Origin: Leguminivora glycinivorella
Taxonomy: Eukaryota > Arthropoda > Insecta > Lepidoptera > Tortricidae
Reading direction: 5' to 3'
Length of the DNA stretch: 64,000 nt
NCBI RefSeq assembly: GCF_023078275.1
Contig: NC_062985.1
Coordinates: 3,534,001-3,598,000, forward strand
Positions 9,101 through 21,100 of the stretch are shown here, one piece after another. Position 1 is the stretch's first letter; each line of letters opens with the position of its first letter. The notes beneath the pieces are model-generated. The model was not told where the DNA came from, made no database searches, and saw only the letters and a list, made by a program, of their open reading frames with translations. The position numbers were made by a program, and so were the translations under genes.

Positions 9101-12100
9101 ACTACTTATAACAAACAAAACAAATTAAAACTATTCTAAAGTAAAAGTTAACAGCTAAACTAAACTAAAACTAACTTAACAATTAAATTCCGTTCCGGCT
9201 ATCACCTGGTCTAAAGGTGCCAAAAATGCTGGCGGCATTGCCGCGTTGCACGGCCAGCGAAATTTGTTGGACCAGGTAAGAGCCGGAACGGGGGTCGTTG
9301 CCTCTGTCCCGTAGACGCCGCCCCAAAGCTCCAATAAAGGCCTTGGCCTCAGCACACCAAGGCCCTGCCGTCTCAATGGCGACAGGGACAAAATCGTATG
9401 CCGGTACTAAGTTGGAATATTTCGTTTTTTTTAATTTAGCAGCATTTTCGGCAGCCGCGCCTGCCACTTTGCTAGTGTGGCTATTATTGCTTAATAATAC
9501 GTCGTTCTTCTTCAGAGAAAACATATCAAATTGTCACAGAAGAAAAAGATAATATGAATCTCAATATCATTAAATATGTAATTTACCTACACAACATAAA
9601 ATATAAAATATTTGATGTGCTTTCTTATCTGAACTGTGTCCTCTATACATAATACAATTATTTTAATTGCTATTCATTTTTTGTAGTTTCTGGTTCGGGC
9701 CATGCATGTTTGTCTGTCAAATAGTCCTCGACTCTGTAATAAGCCTTTAACATCAATGATTTTTTTAAGTAATTATTTTTAAATCGGGACTTAATCGCGT
9801 ATAACTACATATTAAAACTGACCTCCAACGTTTCAAGGACGGCGTTGTCCCCGTGGTCTCGGAGAAGACTGGCTTGAAATGACATCAACACCTTCTGACA
9901 GCCGTGCGAGTTTTTCGAACTACCCGCACTTGGTTTTGATTATCAACTTGAACTGTTTGCGCACTAGGGATGTTACTCTGTCGACATACAACACTGACGA
10001 TATTCGATTTAACGACTGTCGATATTATTATTATAAAAAGTGGCAACCTAGACGGAAGGCAAGGGGGAAACGTCCGGAGGTGTCCAGACAACCGGCATTT
10101 CTGCCGTATGTTAAAGGTGTGACGGATAAGGTTGGTACAGTACTTGGAAAGTACTCTATAAAGACGGTGTACACGCCATTATCCAAAGTTGCAGGAAGCC
10201 TAAGATCACCTAAGGACGTTATACCGTTTCAATCACCTGGCGTTTATAAAATTGATTGCAGTTGTGGTAGCTCCTACATTGGAGAAACTAAGCGCACCAT
10301 AGAAGAAAGGGTAAAGGAGCACATCGCGGCTGTGAAAAATCGTCAGGTCAACAAGTCTGCCGTGGCTGAACATTTGTTAGAGTCAGGGCCAAACCACTGG
10401 ATCGAACTACATGACCCTAAACTCCTTTCCACGGAACGTCATTTCTACAGTAGAAAAGTGCGCGAAGCCATTGAAATCAAAAAACATCGCAATTTCAATC
10501 GGGACGAAGGTTTTAGGATCTCATCCACATGGAATCCTGTCATTAATAAGTGTAAGCCGAAAATAATATCGACAGTCGTTAAATCGAATATCGTCAGTGT
10601 TGTATGTCGACAGAGTAACATCCCTAGTGCGCAAACAGTTCAAGTTGATAATCAAAACCAAGTGCGGGTAGTTCGAAAAACTCGCGCGGCTGTCAGAAGG
10701 TGTTGATGTCATTTCAAGCCAGTCTTCTCCGAGACCACGGGGACAACGCCGTCCTTGAAACGTTGGAGGTCAGTTTAATATGTAGTTATACGCGATTAAG
10801 TCCCGATTTAAAAATAATTATGTGTAATATTTAATCGTGAAAGTTTAAATCAGTGATTTTTTAAAGTAGTTCTTAAGAGCTGGGAGGGGTAATCTCAAAG
10901 CAATGTCAGGTAACTTATTATAAAAATGAATGCATTGCCCAACAAATGACTTCTGTACTTTACGGACACGAAACTTCTTTATGGCAAGCTTATTTTTGTT
11001 TCTAGTGTTATAATTATGGATATCAGAATTCTTAGTGAAACAGTCTAAATTCTTAACAACATAAATTATACTATCATAAATGTATTGGGAAGCTACAGTT
11101 AAGATATTAATTTCTTTGAAGAGTTCTCTTACTGATTCACGTGTTCCTAAGTTGTAAATAGAACGAATGGCTACTTCGGGGTATCGCACCGGATTATATA
11201 ATTTATCTGGTGATGCATTTTCTTGGAGCCTGGCTTTGGAGGTGGGCTGTCCGTCGACATAAGTTCTGAGTAAGTAGCTTATGATTTGGCTCTTTGGCCC
11301 GGTCTCCGATTGGTGAAAGCAACTGAAACCACGGCCAAATCATTGACAAGTTTTTCGATTAATCTTTGCATTTAGTCTCAAATGTCTCAATTAGAAACGA
11401 TAATGTAATTGAATTAATTGGCGCATATAATTAACCGGATAAAAGTACTCCGAACTCTACAATCTAATTCTCACCGATTCTAATTCTCACCGATTTGGAC
11501 TAATCCATTTTAGCAGCTTGCAAGCTTTTTACGCAAAAATCGAAAAAGTAGGTAAAATAACATTCGTATACCTATCCAATTCATTGGTGGAATGCTGGAA
11601 GGCTACAATGTCATCAAATAACGACGTTTTTATCAAGCAATTAAGTAAATAGTGGCAGAACAAGGTTCCCTCCGTTGAACCATGGCAACAACATTATGTG
11701 CGGATGTGATAAAACTGTGAAGCCCTTTTTTGAAACCGGTTTTTAATGAGTAATTATCTAGTACTTTTGCAGCGTGTTATGTTACTACGGCATTAAATGT
11801 GAGTGTGTTCAGTAAAACGTCCCACTTTGATGGTTACACTTAAGGCGAGATTTACTTGTATCTTTATATGAATAAACTGACAAATCGGCTTTATGCTTTA
11901 TAGCAATCGACTAAGTGGGACGTCTTCCGTGCACACTCCCAAATATATATGGGTTTATACACGGTTTACATTTTCTCTGTTTACTTTAATAGCGCATTAA
12001 ATTTTTGGTAAAACTTCGCACAAGATCTTATACCGTTTATAGAATATTAAGAATTGCTTAAGAGTTAAGTACGAACATCGTTAGTTAAATTAATAACAAC

Positions 12101-15100
12101 TCCAAATACACATAAATGTTCTCCGGTGATAACGCCACTGCTCCGGTGGTAACTCCAATACTTTAGACATTCAATTGTATATCGTTTAAGAATTCTAAAA
12201 CCATATGTATCTATTCATACATATTTTGCAACATTACAAGATACAACCATGACCCACATAATGTCTACTTCCATTAATAATTTCAATGACCATATGGTCT
12301 CTGGTATTCGCATTTATCTCTACGAAGCATTGATCAGAAAAACAAATAACACTAGGTCTGACTCTATAAATAGTCCATCATGACATTTATGACTCATAAT
12401 CATTATCTTAATTATACAACATAAATTTAATCTATCGTGCTTAGCATATCAACATAATAAGCAATAGTATGTTATTCTCGTGTTATTAAGTATACTTTAT
12501 AACTAGCTTTTAAATGCACATACGGTTATTAAGTGACTTAATCACAGTAAAATTATACAACGTTTATGTTCTCTCAAATCAGCCATTTTTTTTAAACGAA
12601 ATATCGAATGTGATTTTGTGCATAGTAGTCCCGAGAAAAGTATAAGCCCCGAGCATAATATGTCTGACATTCTCTTATGAACTCTTAAACAAGGTCTTAC
12701 TACTTACTTAATTTTAACATTTATTTACTGTATTTATTATTCAATTCTTTGCCCACAGTTGTAGAGCTGGTCGGCCTCAAGCAGCGCGTCATAGTGTCGA
12801 CCATGTGCAACATGGCCTTCGTGATCGGCGTCGTAATCCTCTCCGGCATCGCCTGGTTCGTCAACAACTGGAGGACTTACGTCTTCATCCTCTACACTCC
12901 TGCCCTCCTGGTCACACTGTACGTCTGGTTCATGAACGAAAGCGCACGCTGGCTATTAAGCAAAGGAAGAAAAGACGAAGCGATCAAAATACTAAAGTCT
13001 GCTGCCAAAATCAATAGATTAGATCCTAGAAAACTTGAATTAGACAATCTTGGAGACCCGCTTTTGAAATCAGAGAATCAAACTGATGACAAGAAATCTC
13101 AGTTCGCTAAAGCGATTAGTTCTTCTATAATATGGAAGCGTCTATTAATCTGTATGTTTCTGTGGATGACTTGTTCTTTTGTGTATTACGGGATGACGAT
13201 AAACTCAGTGTCGTTGAGTGATAATAAGTATTTAAGTTTTATGTTGGTGACGCTGGTGGAGATTCCGGCGTACGTGGTGGTGGCGATAGTGCTGGACAGG
13301 TACGGGCGGAAGAAGACGCTGGTCGTGACGTACACGACGTGTGCGGCGACGAGTATGCTGTTCGCTTTCTTGCCAAAGGGTAAGTTCCTGACGAGTAAGA
13401 GTCCAAGGGGAAACCTATGAGAATCCATTTTACCCATTATTATCCCTTTATAATCTGGAATTCAAGTATTCTAGGAAACCTATCGTATGCGGTGCGTCGT
13501 CGACCATCGTACATCTTATAAATGCAAGTTTTGCACATCGTTCATTTTTTTTTGGATGAATGAGTTAACAATTTCGGTGGTTAAAACGTTTCTTGTAGGT
13601 ATATAAATATACCCCAGCACGGGAAGCATGGTCGCGCGATAGACGATAAAATAGCAGGCCGTCCCTATCGCACTTATAAATAGTGCCTGCACGGCCTGAT
13701 ATTTTATCGTCTATCGCGCGACCATGCTTCCCGTGCAGGTAATTCAGGTAAACGAGAAGAAAAATAATGAAGGAAGGTTATGTTTTGAAGGGTAGAATTG
13801 ATTGCCTATCAACAGTTTTCCCTTGGAGTCTTGAATAATGTTTGCCAAGCGATAGACAATGCTGTTATTATTTCCATAATTTGTTAATTTGCGATAGGAT
13901 TAATACAGCAATTATATTGAAATTACTGTTACAGTTAGACAGTTTTATCTTTTTTCCATATTCTCCTTGTATTTTATTAATCCAGATTTTCTACTTTGAT
14001 AATAAATATTCAACTTGAAAATCCCTAACAGATTACTGCACCGAACCGCCACCTTGGTACGGCGTGGTGAAATATTGACTATGCAAAAGCTGATGAAATA
14101 AAACTATGGAAACGGATTAAATCGCGTATAATGAATTTAAAATAATTTGTATTTTAAATTCATTGTACGCGATTTAATCCGTTTCCATAGTTTTATTTCA
14201 TGAGTGACTATCGCGGTAACCGAAGACAATATTATGCAAAAGCTGGTTCACAGTGCATAGTAATTATTATTACCATGTCCGGGGGCACGCACACGCATAT
14301 CTCACCAACCGACAAGTAACAATAATAATGGTAGACGTCGAACTAAACCACTTAAATAAGCTGTATCGCGCGATTTGACGGTTCGGCGCGATCTTGTGAA
14401 AGCTCACCCCTGGCCTGCTAGCCGAATGGCATTTCTCGACAGAAATGCAGTATAGCTCTGTCGCGCCAAAATGCAACAGCGATAGAGATAGATAGTTACG
14501 AAAGAGATAATATTATCGTAAGCGTTTGTGCATTCGGCTACGCACACAGTACCGCTCTCCAAGGTCCCAGCACGGTACAGTAGTCTGTTAGTGCTGATAA
14601 CGGCACAATTTATAATGGACGCGTTCAGAAACCAATTCTCTTAAATTTAAAAATCGATTATCAATGTTTTTCCGTGTTTCAAATCCCAGATTTACCGATA
14701 TTCAAAATTATACTCCCAAAGATATAACTTCACATTTTCAATGAAACCAACAATAGTTCTGTCACAACAAACACGTGTAGCTATTAAACGTGACACATGA
14801 CACAGAACCATGTAAACACAATGATGTATTTGTCGGCTGTGTGCACAATGAGGTGACATTCTGAATTACCGATCATAAAATAACCATAAACAACTTTTAA
14901 AGTACTCTGGGGCTCAATTCGGCATGGCGAATTTGACGTTTCACGTTGACTCTCAAATGATAGTGGATTGGATCACGGGTTGTCGAATACGTGCAGCTGT
15001 CATCTGGATTGGTACTAGGTTGGGACTAGAGCTCAGGCAATGTACCGGATAAAATTTTTGTAACATTTATTTTTGATGGAGTATTTTTTAAGTTTTGAGT

Positions 15101-18100
15101 ATTTTAAAAGAACGGACTTCTATCTTTGAAATAAATAACATATGACATTTTTATCACCTCGTATCTCCATTTTCACTGTTACTTGAAGTAAAATGTTTTT
15201 TTGCTAATAGACGGTCGTCGTCGTGCCAGCTACACCAAAAAATATTTTAAAAAATATTGCTTAAAGATATGTTAGTTGATTAATCTCTTTGACTCAAAAC
15301 TTCGCGATACGTCCGAGCCTTTCTAACAAAAAGATAAAATATTCACAAATAACACCTATTTGTAGAAATCCTAAGCACGGCAAACGATTAAATTCCCTTT
15401 TTTGGGTCAAACTTGTAATACTGGCAATACTTTTGGTACACACTTTTGGTCTGCATTTTGCTAACGTGTCACGACTCTAGTATTGATTCTACTTTGATTT
15501 TACTCTTGTGTCAAAGTGACAGAATGAGATTGCAATTCGAATCATCATATCATTACAAAGATATGAATTGCGTAATTTTACACGAATTTAATCTCTCATG
15601 GCCTGACAATACGAACCAAGGCATGCGTTCTCCTGAATGGCACAGTATATAGACTTTTTTGTCGATGGGTATGGCCGCCATGTTTGGTTTATGACACTTA
15701 GACGGGGATTTTGTCGTACCAAAGAGTAAATTGCAAGTTTTTTCGGCACAACTTGGTTCCTCTACTCGTCGCAAGATGGCGTTGGCATTATTAAAATAAA
15801 CAAGAATGACGTGCATTTGCGTCGGTGTAGACCCATCATGAAAACGTAGATATGATAATTTTATATTTAAAAAAAGCTAACGTGACATAAATTTGACAAA
15901 TGTCTAAAAGAAATATAGTATCTTCTGTGTAATATCTTCTTCCGTGCACGTGTGATTTATTGTTTAGTCAATTTAAATATCACTCTAAGTAAGAACTGTT
16001 AGACAAAACACTCGTAGCATAATTGTATATTTCAATATATCACAGCCATACATTTTTATATTCTTTCAGGTGATTCAGCTTACCCACAGAGGCAAACACT
16101 GATGGATGCACTGACTTTTGGATGCACCTGTAGGATCTCCAGAAGCTCGTTATACCGCTTTACAAGTTCGAGCCCGCAACTGTATAGAGCGGTGTTTTGG
16201 GCGACTAAAAATCAGTTGGTAGTGTTTGTCGTCAATGGAGAAACTGCACTACAAGCCAGCAGCGGCAGCTAAGATCATTAAAACGTGTTGTGTGCTTGAC
16301 AATATAGCTAACAAAGCGAATTGTGAACTGCCTCCGCTGAACCGACACGAAGAACAGGAGCAGCAGCAGGAGCAGAGATTAGCGGCGGAGTTTGACGCCC
16401 GTCAGCAGAATGCTGATATTTATTTGGCAATGGCTCCTGACAGGTGTTGGCTAAACAAAGAGCTGCAGCTGGGTCGCGCTGCTCGTCAAGCGCTTGTCCG
16501 GCAGTTAGCAAATTATGTAAGTAGTTATGGTAGGTCTATTTCAGTTTATAGTTAAGGTGAGCCAAAAAAGCTATATTTTAAGTTCACATCTTAACCATTA
16601 GTATAATTATCATTAATTTCATTACAGAACCCATTTTTTCCTAACTTTTGTGTCGTCATGGGAGTGTCGTAAATTAGGTTTCGGGGCTGCTGATTTCAAA
16701 ATTAATGTTCAATTTGGAATCTGACATTTGACACAAATTCGTCATGGGTATTGCTATATTATATTAGTATAATCAAGAACCATTTAATACTGGACTGACA
16801 TAGCCCATACAAAAAAGCGTACCCCTAAAAAAAGCTCAATTTTTGGTTCAAAACTAGATGGCATTGTTTTGCAACCCGGGAGTTGAAAAAAACATAATTT
16901 CACCTATATTTTTACTTGTTTTTAGGGTTCCGTAGTCAACTAGGAACCCTTATAGTTTCGCCATGTCTTTCTGTCCGTCCGTCCGTCCGTCCGCGGATAA
17001 TCTTAGTAACCGTTAGCACTAGAAAGCTGAAATTTGGTACCAATATGTATATCAATCACGCCAGCAAAGTGCAAAAATAAAAATTGGAAAAAAATATTTT
17101 ATTAGTTTGCCCCCCTACATGTAAAGTAGGGTTTGATATTTTTTTTCATTCCAACCCTAACGTGTGATATATTGTTGGGCAGGTATTTAAAAATGAATAA
17201 GGGTTTACTAAGATCATTTTTTGATAATGTTAATATTTTCGGAAATAATCGCTCCTAAAGGAAAAAAATGTGCGTCCCCTCTAACTTTTGAACCATAAGT
17301 TTAAAAAATATGAAAAAAATCACAAAAGTAGAACTTTATAAGGACTTTCTAGGAAAATTATTTTGAACTTGATAGGTTCAGTAGTTTTTGAGAAAAATAC
17401 GGAAAACTACGGAACCCTACACTGAGCGTGGCCCGACACGCTCTTGGCCGGTTTTTCCATTTAAATCCTTCCGACATCCGATATCGGATCGGATAAAAAC
17501 GGACTAAGACAATAGATACTGTATCCCATCAAAAACAAAACTTGTAAAAACACCAAGTCTTCGCAACTCAGTTTGTTCGCGCCCTTTTCATTCATTATCA
17601 TTCATATCATATCGTCCATCCCGTTCGCTCTTCCTTATGATAGGTTCAACCTCATTTTTATTTGTCGTGTCACCCGCCTTTTTGCCGACCTTCTTAAAAA
17701 ATATAAGAAAATACGTCAATCTGCTAAACTAAAAGACATTCGATGTCAATGTGAAAAAATATCCGCAACGACGAATAAAGTTATAATTATTAATTAAATA
17801 AATAACGATTCGCGAGTGTACACAAGAAAGAGTGAACCAAGTAAATATTCGAAAGGGTGGCCGCCCGCTTAACTGTCGAGAAAACAACAGCAGTAAGTTC
17901 GGCACGCATCAATTACCATAATTTTATTTTTCCGTTTTATTTTATTTTATATTACAATAGTTCGTCAGGAACTACGTAATCGCTGGTCCTTCAACACAGT
18001 TCTTCTGGCGTAAAAAAGAGTTGAGATCCCTGTAATACCAAGTCGGTTAATTTATTCAGTCCCTAATACTTAAAGGACCTTCTGCCATAAATTATTACGT

Positions 18101-21100
18101 AGTTTACTAATAGCTATACTTTCGTATTTTGCATTTCTCATGATGCGTCGAATAGCATTCAAATGTATAAGATGAAAACTCGACTCGACGCCGCTCGATT
18201 CCGCATATGTGGAAGCCAGGCTTTATGGAAAAAGTAGGTTTTTGTGACAACTACCAATAAGATTTTGCCAGGGAGACTAGAGATAAGGAGGAAAGTCTGT
18301 CGAAGTAGAACAGTCGCAAAAATGACCGGCTGAGCCTTTATAAGTAATTGCAGTTACAAATATCTCCGCTTGGAGCGCATGTCTCGCTCAATGATCAGCG
18401 ATGTGAGATGACATTAGACGTTCTTTTCTCTAGGCTAATTTCGTCAGACTGAGCAAGTCAAGACGTAGTCCCGTGGTAGTGCGCTGGCTTCGTACGCAGA
18501 TGTTCTCGGGTTCAATTCTGACAGCGATCTTTCTGCTTTTTGTTTTTTTTTATACATTTATTTTCTTTTTGTGTATTTTATTTGTGTTTATTTATTGTTT
18601 TATTCATACAAATGTTAACTTAAGCCCTTTTACATTGTTTGCCCCATCTTAGGATTCTTCAGTAATGTTGTAAGTCTTGCAAATGAAATTTAAAAAAGTT
18701 GTAACAAAACAAAAAAATATTTTTGGACATTAAAAAAATAAAATAATTCAAGAAAAATATTAGTAGAAAAAAATAATAAAGGTCTCACCAGGATTTGAAC
18801 CCGGGACCCCTTGCTCCGTAGGCGGGGTCACTCACTACCGAGAAGGCAAAGAGATTGTCAAACCCTTATGCACCTGCGATTGCAGCGCCACCTATCTTTT
18901 CTTTTATATGTGCACTTCTGATACTTAAAGAGGTTGCTCCTTTATTTCTATTCTTCATGGATTTTGCACATTCAAAAATCTTTAAATAATACTCAACTCG
19001 TTTCGGTCGCACTCGTACAAATATAGGATTGGTGCGAGCGAGACGGAGATTGATTGTCAACATGATATCTATCATAATCATAAACACTATTCGAAATGGC
19101 CTCATTTAAAATATAAATTTGAAATATATTGAAAGTAATATTACTAATCATTGACGTCACGCTCAAAATGAAAGCGATAGAAAATTTGACAGTATGGTAC
19201 TCTTTTGGATGACTGTCATAATTCAAAATAAGAACGATGCCGATGGCTTGCGTTGTAAACAGGGACTGAAACATGACACGGGCCCCTAGCGTCATCTATA
19301 TACTTTTTACTGTATCATTTGTAATGCCGTTGAACTACCGCGTGCGTATTTTTAGGGTTCCGTAGTCAACTAGGAACCCTTATAGTTTCGCCATGTCTGT
19401 CTGTCCGTCCGTCCGTCCGTCCGTCCGTCCGTCTGTCCGTCCGTCCGCGGATAATCTCAGTAACCGTTAGCACTAGAAAGCTGAAATTTGGTACCAATAT
19501 GTATATCAATCACGCCAACAAAGTGCAAAAATAAAAAATGGAAAAAAATGTTTTATTAGGGTACCCCCCCCTACATGTAAAGTGGGGGCTGATATTTTTT
19601 TCATTCCAACCCCAACGTGTGATATATTGTTGGATAGGTATTAAAAAATGAATAAGGGTTTACTAAGATCGCTTTTTGATAATATTAATATTTTCGTAAA
19701 TAATCGCTCCTAAAGGAAAAAAATGTGCGTCCCCCCCCCCTCTAACTTTTGAACCATATGTTTAAAAAATATGAAAAAAATGACAAAAGTAGAACTTTAT
19801 AAATACTTTCTAGGAAAATTGTTTTGAACTTGATAGGTTCAGTAGTTTTTGAGAAAAATACAGAAAACTACGGAACCCTACACTGAGCGTGGCCCGACAC
19901 GCTCTTGGCCGGTTTTTTTAACACGTTCACTGCGAAACAGGTCATTCTGACCCTGTTCTGGACTTCCCCCTGGTGCGGCGACAGAAATGCGCAACTTTAC
20001 CCTGGTGCGAAGCCCATATCATTGTTATATTTTATTATTTTTATATAGTCAAGTATACGTTTATATTTATCATTTTACACTCTATTTGACAGCATATAAA
20101 TTAATAAACAGGTCACATATGTCCTGTTCGCACCAGTCTTAGACTTTTGTTATTCAGTGCGGAACAGGGCCTTTAATGACCTGTTACGCACGACCTTGTA
20201 TAGCACTAGAGCAAAGGGCAAAATACATTAGTGTTGTTACCATATTATCAATCCACACGTTATTTTGTGGTGAAAAAATGTATTTCGATTGTTTTAAATG
20301 AAATTCGTTAAATACAATATAACGGTTTTATACGCAAAACGCTTACAATTTTGCTAAATATTATTACGTAAAAATATATTGTAAAAAGTTCAAATTGCTT
20401 GATGCAAAATATTTACTAAAATTTCTAAAAATCGTTTTTTAAATAATGTTAAGAGCAAAGTTAAAAGTTTTGGTTGTATATAAAAATCTGGTTACATTAA
20501 AGGTAAAGAAAGTAAGAATTGGATCGATATATTAGTTCGTTTATTTTCCTCATAACTACTAAATCATCGACATTTTTACCTGTGCCCGTTCTGGCTGTGC
20601 GGCACAAGTCAATTTTGACCTGTTAATTAATTCGTCTATAAAATCTAAACGAACAGTCATCACCTTCGGCGAAGACAGTATTGTGTAGATTAGTTATTAG
20701 ACTAAATATTTTTTCAATAAAATTTAATAAATGTGTATCTGGTAAAGGTATTTTAAGTAAAATATGAAACCCTCCTTACAAGCTGTAATTGACTTGTACC
20801 GCACAGAGAGAAAGCTCAATACAGGACTCTCATGGGTTGTAACGCACTGAGAGCGAGTTCACAAAATCCGGCTCCGCAGTGAACGTGTTAAATAACGACA
20901 TTTTTATTCAAATGACACTCTTAGTGACATCTAGCGACATAGATTGACGGCTGCCAGCTGGGGTACGGTATTTAGTATGGACTCTGCTGGTCCTGTATTA
21001 AATGGTTCTTGGTATAATGTAAAATACCCCATAATGGACGGTGATACCATTATGGACAAATCCTTAAAAATAATAATTTGAAATTAGTTCCTCAAAATTG

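Larger units (their letters stand above)
8774..11189 (-). mobile_element. Jockey/CR1-type non-LTR retrotransposon, 5'-truncated, with nested insertions
   Basis: On the minus strand, 11189-10845 encodes a typical reverse-transcriptase tail (HNYNTRNKNKLAIKKF, then GQCIHFYNKLPDIALRLP). After the Penelope-like insertion (9770-10820) the frame resumes as LKAYYRVEDYLTDKHAWPEP and stops at 9670. The 3' end at 8774 has a (TGAAAA)n-like simple tail. The ends sit exactly at the break in the duplicated exon 3. A piece of another element lies in its 3' region (9183-9524). Confidence 0.65.
8717..11290 (+). pseudogene. Decayed duplicate of exon 3, split by nested retroelements
   Basis: The left half (8717-8772) aligns with the SDRFGRK-IAVGIAATASLVFGI part of exon 3 (compare GCCGTCGGGATAGCAGCGAC here with GCCGTCGGAATCGCGGCGAC in exon 3). 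The right half (11172-11290) aligns with the rest, including the donor and intron start (GAGTAAGTAGCTTATGATTT against AAGTAAGTAGCTGATGATTT). The halves meet within a few bases of each other in exon 3 coordinates, so a single insertion event of about 2.4 kb split it. The frame is broken by stops and small indels. This is a dead exon copy, not a usable one. Confidence 0.75.

Noticed and set aside
9879..10706. A 275-codon frame as a complete gene
   Set aside because: Its two ends are terminal-repeat sequence read through; only the middle is the Penelope endonuclease domain.
13380..13420. Exon 4 continuing to the stop at 13420 as a short protein
   Set aside because: The GTAAGT donor at 13380 is strong and the following residues (GKFLTSKSPRGNL) do not fit the family; an intron-retention product cannot be excluded.
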